DNA of 64,000 nt, from NCBI RefSeq assembly GCF_914271545.1, contig NZ_CAJZAH010000004.1, forward strand, positions 310,001 to 374,000. The letters run 5' to 3'. This document shows positions 43,926 through 52,682 of this stretch, piece by piece. The notes below the pieces were generated by a model. The model was not told where the DNA came from. It did no database searches and was given only the letters and a program-made list of their open reading frames with translations. The first letter of the stretch is position 1. Each line of letters starts with the position of its first letter. The translations under genes were made by a program, and so were the position numbers. The DNA is from Cupriavidus respiraculi. GTDB taxonomy: Bacteria; Pseudomonadota; Gammaproteobacteria; Burkholderiales; Burkholderiaceae.

Positions 43926-45353
43926 ATGTACCAGGATCTCGCCCTCTATATCGATGGAGAATTCGTCAAAGGTGGGGACCGTCGCGAACAGGACGTGATC
44001 AATCCCGCCACGCAGGAAGTCCTCGGCAAGCTGCCGCACGCCACCACCGCCGACCTGGACCGGGCACTGGCCGCCGCGCAGCGCGCCTTCACCACCTGGA
44101 AGGCCACCTCGCCGCTGGAGCGCTCGAAGATCCTGCGCCGCGTGGCCGAACTGACCCGGGAGCGGGCCAAGGACATCGGCCGCAACATCACGCTGGACCA
44201 GGGCAAGCCGCTCGCCGAGGCGGTGGCCGAAGTGATGGTCTGCGCCGAACATGCCGAATGGCATGCCGAGGAAGGGCGCCGCATCTATGGCCGCGTGATT
44301 CCGCCGCGCCAGCCCAATGTGCGCCAGATCGTCGTGCGCGAGCCCATCGGCGTCTGCGCCGCCTTCACCCCGTGGAACTTCCCGTTCAATCAGGCCATCC
44401 GCAAGATCGTCGCGGCGCTGGGCGCCGGCTGCACGCTGATCCTCAAGGGTCCGGAAGATTCGCCCAGCGCCGTGGTCGCCCTGGCGCAGCTGTTCCACGA
44501 TGCAGGCCTGCCGCCCGGCGTGCTCAATATCGTGTGGGGCGTGCCGAGCGAGGTATCGACCTACCTGATCGAGTCGCCAATCGTGCGCAAGATCTCGTTT
44601 ACCGGCTCGGTGCCGGTGGGCAAGCAGCTGGCCGCGCTGGCGGGCGCGCACATGAAGCGCGTGACGATGGAGCTGGGCGGGCATTCGCCGGTGCTGGTAT
44701 TCGACGATGCCGATATCGAGCCGGCCGCGGAGATGCTGGCCCGCTTCAAGATCCGCAACGCGGGCCAGGTGTGCGTATCGCCGACCCGCTTCTACGTCCA
44801 GGAAAAGGCCTACGACAAGTTCCTGGCCCGCTTTACCGAAGTGATGGGTTCGATCAAGGTCGGCGACGGCCTGCAGGACAGCACGCAGATGGGCCCGCTG
44901 GCGCATGAGCGGCGCATTGCCTCGATGGAGCAGTTCCTGGACGATGCCAGCCATCGCGGCGGCAAGGTCGTGGCCGGCGGCGGGCGCATCGGCGACCGCG
45001 GCTATTTCTTCGCCCCCACGGTCATCACGGACCTGCCGGACGATGCCAAGCTGATGGTCGACGAGCCCTTCGGACCGGTGGCGCCGGTGGTGCGCTTCAA
45101 GGACGCCGAGGACGCACTGCGCCGGGCCAACAGCCTGCCGTTCGGCCTTGCCTCCTATGTCTTCACCAACTCGCTGAAGACGGCCACGCTGGTGTCCAAC
45201 GGGCTGGAGGCCGGCATGGTCAACATCAACCACTTCGGCATGGCGCTGTCGGAAACGCCGTTCGGCGGCATCAAGGACTCCGGCATCGGCAGCGAGGGCG
45301 GCACGGAGACGTTCGACGGCTACCTGGTGACGAAGTTTATTACCCAGGTCTGA
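43926..45353 (+). CDS. NAD(P)-dependent aldehyde dehydrogenase (succinate-semialdehyde type)
   Basis: 475-residue ALDH superfamily enzyme. '[14 protein letters not shown]' and '[11 protein letters not shown]' form the cofactor site; the general-base Glu is in '[13 protein letters not shown]' and the catalytic Cys in '[14 protein letters not shown]'. The sequence type is that of succinate-semialdehyde or alpha-ketoglutaric-semialdehyde dehydrogenases. In this setting (TctBA, GntR, mannonate dehydratase) a semialdehyde from sugar-acid breakdown is a reasonable but unproven substrate. It shares a control region with tctB and converges with the GntR gene. Confidence 0.93.
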   Translation: MYQDLALYIDGEFVKGGDRREQDVINPATQEVLGKLPHATTADLDRALAAAQRAFTTWKATSPLERSKILRRVAELTRERAKDIGRNITLDQGKPLAEAVAEVMVCAEHAEWHAEEGRRIYGRVIPPRQPNVRQIVVREPIGVCAAFTPWNFPFNQAIRKIVAALGAGCTLILKGPEDSPSAVVALAQLFHDAGLPPGVLNIVWGVPSEVSTYLIESPIVRKISFTGSVPVGKQLAALAGAHMKRVTMELGGHSPVLVFDDADIEPAAEMLARFKIRNAGQVCVSPTRFYVQEKAYDKFLARFTEVMGSIKVGDGLQDSTQMGPLAHERRIASMEQFLDDASHRGGKVVAGGGRIGDRGYFFAPTVITDLPDDAKLMVDEPFGPVAPVVRFKDAEDALRRANSLPFGLASYVFTNSLKTATLVSNGLEAGMVNINHFGMALSETPFGGIKDSGIGSEGGTETFDGYLVTKFITQV

Positions 45354-45368
45354 GACACCGCCGTTTTG

Positions 45369-45398
45369 CTTCCCTCTCCCGCCAGCGGGAGAGGGAAG
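45369..45398. terminator. REP-like hairpin (copy 2), bidirectional terminator candidate
   Basis: Positions 45369-45382 (CTTCCCTCTCCCGC) pair perfectly with 45385-45398 (GCGGGAGAGGGAAG) around CA. It lies in the 52-bp gap between the stops of the convergent aldehyde dehydrogenase and GntR genes. The core is the same as at 18396-18421. Confidence 0.65.
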
Positions 45399-45405
45399 AA
45401 ACACC

Positions 45406-46146
45406 TCACCGCCACGCCTGCGTAAACTCCCCGATCACCCGCTCCAGATGGCCGCGCATCGCCGCGCGCGCCCCGTGGGCATCGCGCTCCATCACGGCGG
45501 CGAAGATCTTCTGGTGATCCTCCTGCGTGGCCTCGCGCAGCGACGTGGTGTGGAAGTGTTCCTCGATCTTCCTCCACAACGGATCGCCGCGCGCGCTGTC
45601 CCATAGCGCCGCGACCATGTGCGACAGCACCTGGTTGCCGGTGGACTCCGCCAGGCACAGGTGGAACTGGCGGTCCGCCGCCTCGTTGGCCTGCTTGTCG
45701 TGCATGTGCTCGCGCATCCGGCTCAGGGCGACGAACATCCGATCCAGGTCCGCGTCCTTGCGCTCGGCCGCCGCGAGGCTGGCGACTTCGCCCTCGATCA
45801 GCACGCGGGCCCGCAGCGTTTCGATGGGTCCGGGCCGCCACGCCAGCGCGAACGGATCCGGGGCCGCGGCCGCGCCCGGGGCGGCGCATACATAGATCCC
45901 CGAACCCACCCGCACCTCCACCATTCCCTGCACTTCCAGCGCGATGATGGCCTCGCGCACCAGCGTGCGGCTGACGCCGAAGCGCTCGGCCAGCGTCCGC
46001 TCCGACGGCAGCCGCATGCCCGGCGAAAACTCGCCGGAGGCGATCAGCGCACGCACCTGCCCCGCCAGGCTCAGATAAGACCGGTCGGTGGCGGCGGACT
46101 CTTCTATTGTTGGAGGGGAAGTGGGGGCGCTGGTGGCTGGTCGCAT
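45406..46146 (-). CDS. GntR-family (FadR/FCD subfamily) transcriptional regulator
   Basis: 246-residue regulator. Winged HTH 'RLPSERTLAERFGVSRTLVREAI' (given in part: ERTLAERFGVSRTLVREA) and 'GMVEVRVGSGIYV' precede an all-helical FCD effector domain with metal-type residues ('DRQFHLCLAESTGN', 'EDHQKIFAAVMERD'). The ATG at 46146 is chosen; the longer open frame upstream covers the operator region. It is divergent from the mannonate dehydratase gene and flanked by three TGGT-NN-ACCA palindromes. A role like UxuR/ExuR, repressing hexuronate genes, is inferred from neighbours. Confidence 0.91.
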   Translation of the reverse strand: MRPATSAPTSPPTIEESAATDRSYLSLAGQVRALIASGEFSPGMRLPSERTLAERFGVSRTLVREAIIALEVQGMVEVRVGSGIYVCAAPGAAAAPDPFALAWRPGPIETLRARVLIEGEVASLAAAERKDADLDRMFVALSRMREHMHDKQANEAADRQFHLCLAESTGNQVLSHMVAALWDSARGDPLWRKIEEHFHTTSLREATQEDHQKIFAAVMERDAHGARAAMRGHLERVIGEFTQAWR

Positions 46147-46219
46147 CGATATGAGGGCGTCGGACTGCTGAGTGGTGGACCGGCCGCGCGGCAACGGGCG
46201 GTCCGACCCATGCGCACCA

Positions 46220-46229
46220 TGGTAAACCA
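46220..46229. promoter_or_regulatory. GntR operator candidate O1
   Basis: TGGTAAACCA, a perfect TGGT-NN-ACCA palindrome (extended to CATGGT-AA-ACCATG, 46218-46231), 73 bp upstream of the GntR start. It has the form expected of FadR/FCD-type GntR operators. Confidence 0.62.
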
Positions 46230-46260
46230 TGAGGGCAAAATTGGGCACCCAGTTCATAAT

Positions 46261-46283
46261 TGGTGAACCACTATGGTTCACCA
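46261..46283. promoter_or_regulatory. GntR operator candidates O2 and O3 (nested palindrome)
   Basis: TGGTGAACCA (46261-46270) and TGGTTCACCA (46274-46283) are each perfect TGGT-NN-ACCA palindromes. Together they form one larger inverted repeat: TTGGTGAACC (46260-46269), ACTAT, GGTTCACCAA (46275-46284). They lie 63 bp upstream of the uxuA start and 114 bp from the gntR start, where a repressor would control both. Confidence 0.65.
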
Positions 46284-46345
46284 ATATGGGCGCTGGCTCG
46301 GCCGCTGTCCATCTTCGCCACAACCGCTCATCAAAGGCCGCATCC

Positions 46346-47386
46346 ATGAAGATGTCATTCCGCTGGTTCGGAACCTCCGACCCGGTCAGTCTCGAATACA
46401 TCCGGCAGATCCCCGGCATGACGCATATCGTCTCGGCGATCTACGACGAGCCCGTCGGCGAGGTCTGGCCGATGGAAAAGATCCTCGCCCTCAAGGCCAC
46501 CATCGAGGCCGCCGGGCTGCAGTTCACGCTGGTCGAATCGGTGCCCGTGCACGAGGACATCAAGCTGGGCAAGCCGACCCGCGACCGGCTGATCGCGAAC
46601 TACCAGCAGAACATCCGCAACCTGGCCGCGGCCGGGATCGAGGTGATCTGCTACAACTTCATGCCGGTGTTCGACTGGACCCGCACGACGCTCTCGAAGA
46701 AGCTGGAGGACGGCTCGACGTGCCTCGCTTTCAGTACCAAAGAGGTCGAGGAGATCGATATCAGCAAGGGCATCTCGCTGCCCGGCTGGGATTCGAGCTA
46801 CCGGCCCGAGGAACTGCAGGCGCTGCTGACGGAATATCGCGAGATCGACGAGGAAAAGCTGTGGGCGCATCTGGCCTACTTCCTGCGCGCCATCATCCCG
46901 GTGGCCGAGGAATGCGGCGTGCGCATGGCCATCCATCCCGACGATCCGCCCCGCCCGATCTTCGGTCTGCCGCGCATCGTCAAGAACCGCGACGACCTGG
47001 CCCGCATCCTGAAGATCGCCGACACGCCGGCCAATGGCCTGACGCTGTGCTCGGGATCGCTGGGCGCCGGCCCGCAGAACAACGTCGAGGCGCTGGTGCG
47101 CGAATTCGGCGGCATGGGGCGCATTCACTTCGCCCATCTGCGCAATATCAAGGTGACGCCGGAAGGCGATTTCGAGGAGACCGCGCATCTGTCCAGCTGC
47201 GGTTCGCTGGACATCGCGGCCATCGTCAAGGCGTATCACGACGTCGGCTTCGACGGCTATTTCCGTCCGGACCACGGCCGCATGATCTGGGGCGAGACCG
47301 GCAAACCCGGCTATGGCCTCTACGATCGGGCCCTCGGGGCGGTCTATATCAACGGCATGTGGGAAGCGCTGGACAAGGCGTCCTGA
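46346..47386 (+). CDS. uxuA: Mannonate dehydratase
   Basis: 346-residue UxuA-type enzyme converting D-mannonate to 2-keto-3-deoxy-D-gluconate in hexuronate breakdown. '[20 protein letters not shown]' is the family opening (given in part: [12 protein letters not shown]). The metal-binding residues of the Mn2+ site appear in 'MAIHPDDPP', 'LTLCSGSLG', 'HFAHLRN' and 'FRPDHGRM'. It is shorter than E. coli UxuA (394), within the range of the compact subgroup. The ATG at 46346 has AAAGG nine bases upstream; a second ATG at 46352 is possible. A Bug receptor gene follows 50 bp later. Confidence 0.93.
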   Translation: MKMSFRWFGTSDPVSLEYIRQIPGMTHIVSAIYDEPVGEVWPMEKILALKATIEAAGLQFTLVESVPVHEDIKLGKPTRDRLIANYQQNIRNLAAAGIEVICYNFMPVFDWTRTTLSKKLEDGSTCLAFSTKEVEEIDISKGISLPGWDSSYRPEELQALLTEYREIDEEKLWAHLAYFLRAIIPVAEECGVRMAIHPDDPPRPIFGLPRIVKNRDDLARILKIADTPANGLTLCSGSLGAGPQNNVEALVREFGGMGRIHFAHLRNIKVTPEGDFEETAHLSSCGSLDIAAIVKAYHDVGFDGYFRPDHGRMIWGETGKPGYGLYDRALGAVYINGMWEALDKAS

Positions 47387-47436
47387 CGGACGCGGCGCGT
47401 GTCGCCATCCCAAAGAAGAACAACTGGAGACGAGTC

Positions 47437-48456
47437 ATGGAAATCACCAAACACACTTTCGCGGCATCGCGCCGCCTCGCGCTGGCCGCGGGTATCGCCA
47501 CGCTGGCCCTCGGGGCGATGGGTGCGACGAGCGCCTGGGCGCAGAACAGCTGGCCGACCAAGCCGGTCTCGCTGCTGGTCGGCTTCCCCCCGGGCGGACA
47601 GACCGACTTCGCCGGCCGCGTCCTGCTCAACGGGCTGCAGAACGCGCTGGGCCAGCCGTTCGTGATCGACAACAAGGCGGGGGTGAACGGCAATATCGCC
47701 TCCATCGAGGTCATGCGCGCGCCGCCCGACGGCAGCAAGCTGCTGGTGGGCAACGGCTCGATGACCATCATGCCGCATGTGTACACCAAGCTGGGCATCG
47801 TCGATCCGCAGAAGCTGACGCCGATCGGCGTGCTGCTGCAATCGCCGCTGGTGCTGGTGGTGCCTTCGACGTCGCCGATCAAGACCTATGCGCAGTTCGT
47901 CGAAGAGGTGAAGGCGCGCGACAAGGCGGGCAAGGCGATCGACTACGGCTCCGGCGGCAACGGCGCGCTGCCGCACGTCACGATGGAACTGCTGCGCGAA
48001 CGGATGGGCGGGCCGAAGATGAACCACGTGCCCTACAAGGGCAGCAGCCCCGCGATGATGGACCTGATGGCCGGGCGCCTCGACGCGATGTTCGACGCGA
48101 CGTCGGTCGTCGCGCCGTTCATCAAGTCCGGCCAGCTGCGGCCGCTGATGGTCACCGGCGCCAAGCGCGTCGGCATGATCCCGGACGTGCCGACGGCCGC
48201 CGAGGCGGGGGTCAAGGACTTCACCATCATCTCGTTCATCGGCCTCTACGGGCCGCCGGGGCTTCCCGCCGACATCGTGAAGAAGGCCAACGCCGGGATG
48301 AACACCGCCCTCAAGGACCAGACCATCGTCAAGAACATCGTCGACCGTGGCGACGAGCCCGGCGGCGGTACGCCGGAACAGCTCGGCACGCTGACGCAGA
48401 CCCACTACAAGATGTGGGGCGATGTGGTGCGGGCCAACCGCATCACGGCGGACTGA
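47437..48456 (+). CDS. Bug-family (TctC-like) periplasmic solute-binding receptor
   Basis: 339-residue receptor with a signal peptide (MEITKHTFAASRR to TSAWAQ). The mature part starts 'WPTKPVSLLVGFPPGGQTD', then 'NKAGVNGNIASIEVM', 'NHVPYKGSSPAM' and 'DVPTAAEAGV' follow. It is in a likely operon with uxuA (50-bp gap after the uxuA stop). With tctBA 3.9 kb away, the three could form one transporter for a sugar acid; this is inference. Third Bug protein in the window. Confidence 0.94.
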   Translation: MEITKHTFAASRRLALAAGIATLALGAMGATSAWAQNSWPTKPVSLLVGFPPGGQTDFAGRVLLNGLQNALGQPFVIDNKAGVNGNIASIEVMRAPPDGSKLLVGNGSMTIMPHVYTKLGIVDPQKLTPIGVLLQSPLVLVVPSTSPIKTYAQFVEEVKARDKAGKAIDYGSGGNGALPHVTMELLRERMGGPKMNHVPYKGSSPAMMDLMAGRLDAMFDATSVVAPFIKSGQLRPLMVTGAKRVGMIPDVPTAAEAGVKDFTIISFIGLYGPPGLPADIVKKANAGMNTALKDQTIVKNIVDRGDEPGGGTPEQLGTLTQTHYKMWGDVVRANRITAD

Positions 48457-48493
48457 GGTGGCGCGGACGGACCGCGCCGCCCGGCCCGGTCCG

Positions 48494-48883
48494 TCAATAC
48501 CCGTACGACGCCTGCCCCGGATAGTAGCCCCCGGGGGCCGCCTGGCAGGGGACATAGGCGCGGTCGTATTCCCGATAGCAATAGCCGGGCGGAATGGCCG
48601 GCTGGGCGTAGGTCACGGGCGCCGGGGCATAGCCGACCGGCGCGGGCGAGACGACCACGGGCGCAGGCGGCGGCGCCGCCGCGGCGCTCAATGCCACCGC
48701 GCCGAGCGCCAGGCCTACGATCGCCCCTACCGCCAGCGCCGCGCCGTTGTCGCCCCCACCCCCGCGGTAGGCGTGTCCATGGCCGCGATGTCCGTGATAG
48801 TGGTCGCGCGCCATTGCCTGGCCCGAGGCCAGCGTCGTTGTGCAAAGCAATGCGACAGCAGCCAGCCGAAGGGCATTGCGCAT
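48494..48883 (-). CDS. Small exported Gly/His-rich protein of unknown function
   Basis: 129-residue exported protein. The signal peptide (MRNALRLAAV to GQAMA) is followed by a His/Gly-rich stretch (RDHYHGHRGHGHAYRGGGG), then a hydrophobic Gly/Ala segment (about residues 50-72) and a Pro/Tyr-rich tail with two Cys ('GYCYREYDRAYVPCQ'). The start at 48883 is chosen because it begins the signal peptide. The His cluster could bind metal ions; no family function is recognised. It converges with the Bug gene, 37 bp between stops. Confidence 0.8.
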   Translation of the reverse strand: MRNALRLAAVALLCTTTLASGQAMARDHYHGHRGHGHAYRGGGGDNGAALAVGAIVGLALGAVALSAAAAPPPAPVVVSPAPVGYAPAPVTYAQPAIPPGYCYREYDRAYVPCQAAPGGYYPGQASYGY

Positions 48884-49225
48884 GATGGACTCCTGAAAGA
48901 AGCGAATGAGCCGCAAGCATGCCTCAATGCAACGCACGGCGGGTTGCGGCGTGGTGACGGAATCTTTGAACGTGTAACCAGACATTGCCGCACCGCCGCG
49001 AGCCTGTGCCGGCCGGCCGCGCGTTCCGCGTTCGTTGCGGATTGCTGACCGGTGTATTCCAACCCGGGCATTTCTTCCGGGGCGGGTGCTTGCTACTCTG
49101 GTCTGCAGGGCCGGCAGGACGCGCATCGCCGGCCCTGCCATCTCTTCGTGGCGTTTCTTCATTTCGGGGCCGGCCCGGGCCGCGCCCCGCTCTTTCGCGG
49201 CAAACCTCTTTCAGGACACGCGATC
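48884..49225. other. 342-bp intergenic region
   Basis: Lies between the Gly/His-rich gene (minus) and the DUF427 gene (plus). No credible small gene, no strong hairpin and no clear promoter boxes were found. Confidence 0.6.
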
Positions 49226-49600
49226 ATGCCAGCCAAGCCAGTCCGCATACCGGGCCCGGACCACCCCATCGACATCGCGCCCCAGCCGGCGCGCGTGGTG
49301 GTAACGGTAGCCGGCCGCATCGTCGCCGATACGCGCGCCGCGCTGACGCTGCGCGAGGCCTCCTATCCGCCGGTGCAGTACATTCCGCGGGAGGACGTCG
49401 ACATGACCCTGCTCGCGCGCACCGACCATGCCAGCCATTGCCCCTACAAGGGCGATGCTGCCTACTTCAGCATCCCGCACGGCGGCGAGCGCGCCACCAA
49501 TGCGGTCTGGACCTACGAGGCGCCGCACGCGGCGGTCGCCGCCATCGGCGGCTACCTCGCCTTCTACCCTGACCGCGTCGACGCCATCGACATCGGCTGA
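49226..49600 (+). CDS. DUF427 domain protein
   Basis: 124-residue protein consisting of one DUF427 domain. 'RVVVTVAGRIVADTRAAL', 'YIPREDVDMTLL' and 'SHCPYKGDAAYFSI' are the family landmarks. The Cys/Tyr/Lys cluster in 'CPYKGDA' is conserved in the family. Biochemical function is unknown. The ATG at 49226 follows an AGGA ribosome site. The VOC gene starts 43 bp downstream on the same strand. Confidence 0.92.
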   Translation: MPAKPVRIPGPDHPIDIAPQPARVVVTVAGRIVADTRAALTLREASYPPVQYIPREDVDMTLLARTDHASHCPYKGDAAYFSIPHGGERATNAVWTYEAPHAAVAAIGGYLAFYPDRVDAIDIG

Positions 49601-49643
49601 AGCGGCCCGACCGGGGTCCGGACAGCTTTCACGGAAGACCACC

Positions 49644-50045
49644 ATGATCGACCACACCGGCATCACCGTCAGCGACTTCGGCAAGAGCAGGGCCTTCTAC
49701 GAGGCCGCCCTGAAGCCGCTCGGCTACGCCATCCGCAAGGAACGCGACAAGTCAGCCGGATTCGGCACCGAGGCCGACGCCCGCGAAGGCGACCCCAGCG
49801 GCGACTTCTGGCTGTTCGAAGGTCCGCCATCGACCCCGCGCATCCATCTGGCCTTCCGCGCCGCGAGCGCCCGCGAAGTCGATGCCTTCCACAGGGCGGC
49901 GCTGGCCGCCGGCGGCAAGGACAACGGCGCGCCCGGCTTGCGGCCGGTCTATCACGCCAACTACTACGGCGCGTTCGTGCTGGACCCCGACGGCTACAAC
50001 ATCGAGGCGGTCTTCCACGGCGGAGACCAGCGCGACGCCCGATAA
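49644..50045 (+). CDS. VOC (glyoxalase/bleomycin-resistance fold) protein
   Basis: 133-residue single-VOC-domain protein. 'MIDHTGITVSDFGKSRAFYE' opens it (His4 a likely metal ligand), 'HLAFRAASAREVDAFHRAAL' forms the middle and 'YYGAFVLDPDGYNIEAVFH' the end (Glu ligand near the C-terminus). Each chain has half the usual metal-binding set and would dimerise. Substrate unknown. Probably co-transcribed with the DUF427 gene. Confidence 0.92.
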   Translation: MIDHTGITVSDFGKSRAFYEAALKPLGYAIRKERDKSAGFGTEADAREGDPSGDFWLFEGPPSTPRIHLAFRAASAREVDAFHRAALAAGGKDNGAPGLRPVYHANYYGAFVLDPDGYNIEAVFHGGDQRDAR

Positions 50046-50141
50046 GGCGAGGGCTTGCTTACCTGTGCGCGGTAACAGACAGAAGCGCGCCGCCGGCGTG
50101 CGCAAGCTGTGGGGACCGATGTCTTCCGCCGGAGCGCCGTC

Positions 50142-50891
50142 ATGCTGTCCCGCAAGGTTCTTATCGCGTCCCTCGCTTTGAATGTGGCGCTCGCCGGCGT
50201 GATCGGCATGGCGATCCATCGCCTGGGGGGCCTCGAATACCTCGCCTTCAAGATCCGCAATGGCGACGACGGCTCCGGATACAGCGTGGGCCGGCTGGAA
50301 CACCTGCAGGCGATGGACCAGCGCGGTGGCACCGGAAAGATCGTGTTCGTGGGGGACTCGATCACCGAGGCGGGCGAATGGGGCGAATTCCTCGGCAACG
50401 CCAACGTGGTCAACCGCGGCATCGGCGGCGATTCGATCGCGCGCGTGCTCAACCGGATCGAATCCATCGCGAAGACCAGGCCGGCCAAGATCTTCCTGAT
50501 GGCGGGCATCAACGACCTGGCCGTGCTAGACCACAGGCAGGTCTTTGCGCAGTATCAGCAGACCGTGGAGCGCATCCGCGCCATCTCCCCGGCCACGCGC
50601 ATCTATGTCCAGAGCACGCTGCCGGTCAACCGCTCGGTGCGCGACACGGGGCGCGACAACCGCGAAGTGACGGCACTGAACCGGCTGCTCGCGGGCCTGC
50701 CGCAGAGCGATCCGCTGATCCGGTACATCGATGTGGGCAGCGGCCTGCTCGACAGCGACGGCGACCTCGGCCGCGAATACACGCATGACGGCGTGCATCT
50801 GAACGGCAAGGGCTATGCCCGCTGGCGCGCCGCGGTGCTGCCGCACGTGACGGAGCCGCTCGGCGACGCCACGGCCACGGCCTCTCGCTAG
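50142..50891 (+). CDS. SGNH/GDSL-family hydrolase
   Basis: 249-residue esterase-like protein. One N-terminal membrane or signal segment (MLSRKVLIASLALNVALAGV) is followed by the SGNH blocks: catalytic Ser in 'VFVGDSITEAG', Gly in 'GIGGDSI', Asn in 'AGINDLAV' and Asp/His in 'THDGVHLNGKG'. It should hydrolyse an ester or acetyl group in the periplasm. The ATG at 50142 has GGAG eight bases upstream. It overlaps the last codons of the cytochrome oxidase subunit IV gene on the other strand by 4 bp. Confidence 0.92.
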   Translation: MLSRKVLIASLALNVALAGVIGMAIHRLGGLEYLAFKIRNGDDGSGYSVGRLEHLQAMDQRGGTGKIVFVGDSITEAGEWGEFLGNANVVNRGIGGDSIARVLNRIESIAKTRPAKIFLMAGINDLAVLDHRQVFAQYQQTVERIRAISPATRIYVQSTLPVNRSVRDTGRDNREVTALNRLLAGLPQSDPLIRYIDVGSGLLDSDGDLGREYTHDGVHLNGKGYARWRAAVLPHVTEPLGDATATASR

Positions 50892-51271
50892 CGGAAGAAC
50901 TCGCCGCGCAGCAGGAACGTGTAGTCGGCCTCGACGGCCATGAGCCACACCAGCACCAGCAGGCACAGCGGCGGCAGCAAGATGGCGTAGACCAGCGCCA
51001 TCCGCTCCCATGCCATATGCATGAAGACCGCCACGATCAGCCCCGCCTTGAGCAGCATGAACAGGATGATCAGCGTCCAGCGCAGCATCCCTTGCACGTG
51101 GAAGTAGTCAACCGCGTACGAGAACGCGGACAGCACGAACAGCAGCGCCCATACCTTCAGGTACACCCCGATGGGATGCACGCGTCCGGGCGCGTGCGAG
51201 CCGGCCGCCGTGGCGGAGTCGGGCGGATGCGCGGCGGCGCCGGGCGGGGGGGTGGTGGCCGAATCTGCCAT
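50888..51271 (-). CDS. Cytochrome c oxidase subunit IV-type protein
   Basis: 127-residue protein with three membrane segments, matching the prokaryotic COX4 family. A Pro/Ala-rich N-terminus is followed by 'GVYLKVWALLFVLSAFSYAV', 'WTLIILFMLLKAGLIVAVFMH' and 'LVYAILLPPLCLLVLVWLM' (each given in part of the helix). 'KAGLIVAVFMHM' is characteristic. Last gene of the oxidase operon, 8 bp after the preceding gene. Confidence 0.9.
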   Translation of the reverse strand: MADSATTPPPGAAAHPPDSATAAGSHAPGRVHPIGVYLKVWALLFVLSAFSYAVDYFHVQGMLRWTLIILFMLLKAGLIVAVFMHMAWERMALVYAILLPPLCLLVLVWLMAVEADYTFLLRGEFFR

Positions 51272-51279
51272 GGCATGCC

Positions 51280-51984
51280 TCACCACAGGTAGAAGAACGC
51301 AAAGATAAAGACCCATACCAGGTCGACGAAGTGCCAGTACAGGCCGGCGATCTCCACGATCTGATAGTCGCCCAGCCGCTCGTAGCGCCCGCGCAGCACG
51401 CGCAGGGCGACGACCAGCAGATAGATGACGCCGCAGGACACGTGCAAGCCGTGGAAGCCGGTGATCATGAAGAACGCCGAGCCAAACTGCGCGGCGCCCA
51501 TCGGATTGCCCCAGGGCCGCACCCCTTCCGAAATCAGCTTGGTCCATTCGAAGGCTTGCATGCCGACGAAGGTCGCGCCGAACAGCACCGTCGCGAACAT
51601 CAGCGCGGCGCAGCGCGCCCGATCGCGCCGGTAGGCGAAGTTGACCGCCATCGCCATGGTGCCGCTGCTGGTGATCAGCACGAACGTCATGATGGCGATC
51701 AGCACGAGCGGCACGTCCGCGCCGCCGATATGCAGCGCGAACACCTCGCTGGGATTGGGCCAGGGCACCGTGGTGGTCATCCGCACGGTCATGTAGGCGA
51801 TCAGGAAGCAGCTGAAGACGAAGGTGTCGGACAGCAGGAAGATCCACATCATCGCCTTGCCCCACGACACCTTGAACGCCGACTGGTCCGACGACCAGTC
51901 GGCGACGAGGCCCCGCAGGCCGGCGGGAAGATCCGGCGTGCCGGGCGCCGGCGGCGCGAGATGCGAGGGCATGGGCGTGGACAT
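51280..51984 (-). CDS. Cytochrome c oxidase subunit III (first of two subunit-III-like genes)
   Basis: 234-residue COX3-superfamily membrane protein. Conserved stretches are 'WIFLLSDTFVFSCFLIAYM', 'FEWTKLISEGVRPWG' (Glu region), 'ITGFHGLHVSCGVIYLL' and 'GLYWHFVDLVWVFIFAFFYLW' (in part: YWHFVDLVWVFIF). These are strong subunit III signatures with several membrane segments. 50 bp downstream of the other subunit-III-like gene. Confidence 0.92.
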   Translation of the reverse strand: MSTPMPSHLAPPAPGTPDLPAGLRGLVADWSSDQSAFKVSWGKAMMWIFLLSDTFVFSCFLIAYMTVRMTTTVPWPNPSEVFALHIGGADVPLVLIAIMTFVLITSSGTMAMAVNFAYRRDRARCAALMFATVLFGATFVGMQAFEWTKLISEGVRPWGNPMGAAQFGSAFFMITGFHGLHVSCGVIYLLVVALRVLRGRYERLGDYQIVEIAGLYWHFVDLVWVFIFAFFYLW

Positions 51985-52034
51985 GGCGGCTCCTGTGTCG
52001 TGGTCGAAGGCGCAGGCGGTTGCGGCGGCGTGCG

Positions 52035-52682
52035 TCAGTCCGTGCCGCAGATGAAGCGGACGATCTCCGGCGTCAGCCAGCCCAGCGCGGCCAGCAGTAC
52101 CAGCCAGACCGCGAACAGGAAGTGCCAGTAGCGCGCGCACAGCCGCATGCGCAGCACCGTGTCCACCTGGTGGCGCCGGCCGAAGCGCGCCATGCCCCAG
52201 CCGACGAGCCCGCCGACCACGTGCAGCGCGTGCATGCCGGTCAGCAGATAGAAGAACCCGGCGGCGGGATTGTTCGCTGGCAACACGTCGGCCGCTTGCA
52301 GCGCCTGCCAGGCCCACCATTGGCTCGCCACGAAGCCGGCGGCCGCCACACCGCCCCAGGTCATGGCAAGCCGCGCCCGCTCCGGCTCGCCGGCTTGCGC
52401 CGCGCGCACGGCCAGCGACATGGCGAGGCTGCCCGCGGCCAGCAGGGCCGTGGACAGCCACACCTGCCACGGCAACGCGACGGCGTGCCAATCCGGCGAA
52501 TCCATGCGCAGCGCGAAGGCCACGACGAACAGCGAGAACAGCGAGGTGGCCACCCCCATGAAGGCCCACAGGCCGATGCTGTTTGGCTGCGCGCCGAAAC
52601 CGCGGCCGGTCGCGCCATCCGGATCGGTCGGGGCCGGCCCGAAGTCGTCGCGAACGACTTTGTAGGTGGCATCGGGTGTCAT
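52035..52682 (-). CDS. Cytochrome c oxidase subunit III-like protein (second)
   Basis: 215-residue COX3-superfamily membrane protein, more divergent than its neighbour. 'NSIGLWAFMGVATSLFSLF', 'FYLLTGMHALHVVGGLVGW' and 'CARYWHFLFAVWLVLLAAL' align with subunit III segments. It overlaps the subunit I gene by 4 bp (ATGA), so it is tightly coupled to it. It may be a paralogous subunit III or a dedicated accessory subunit of this oxidase type. Confidence 0.88.
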   Translation of the reverse strand: MTPDATYKVVRDDFGPAPTDPDGATGRGFGAQPNSIGLWAFMGVATSLFSLFVVAFALRMDSPDWHAVALPWQVWLSTALLAAGSLAMSLAVRAAQAGEPERARLAMTWGGVAAAGFVASQWWAWQALQAADVLPANNPAAGFFYLLTGMHALHVVGGLVGWGMARFGRRHQVDTVLRMRLCARYWHFLFAVWLVLLAALGWLTPEIVRFICGTD

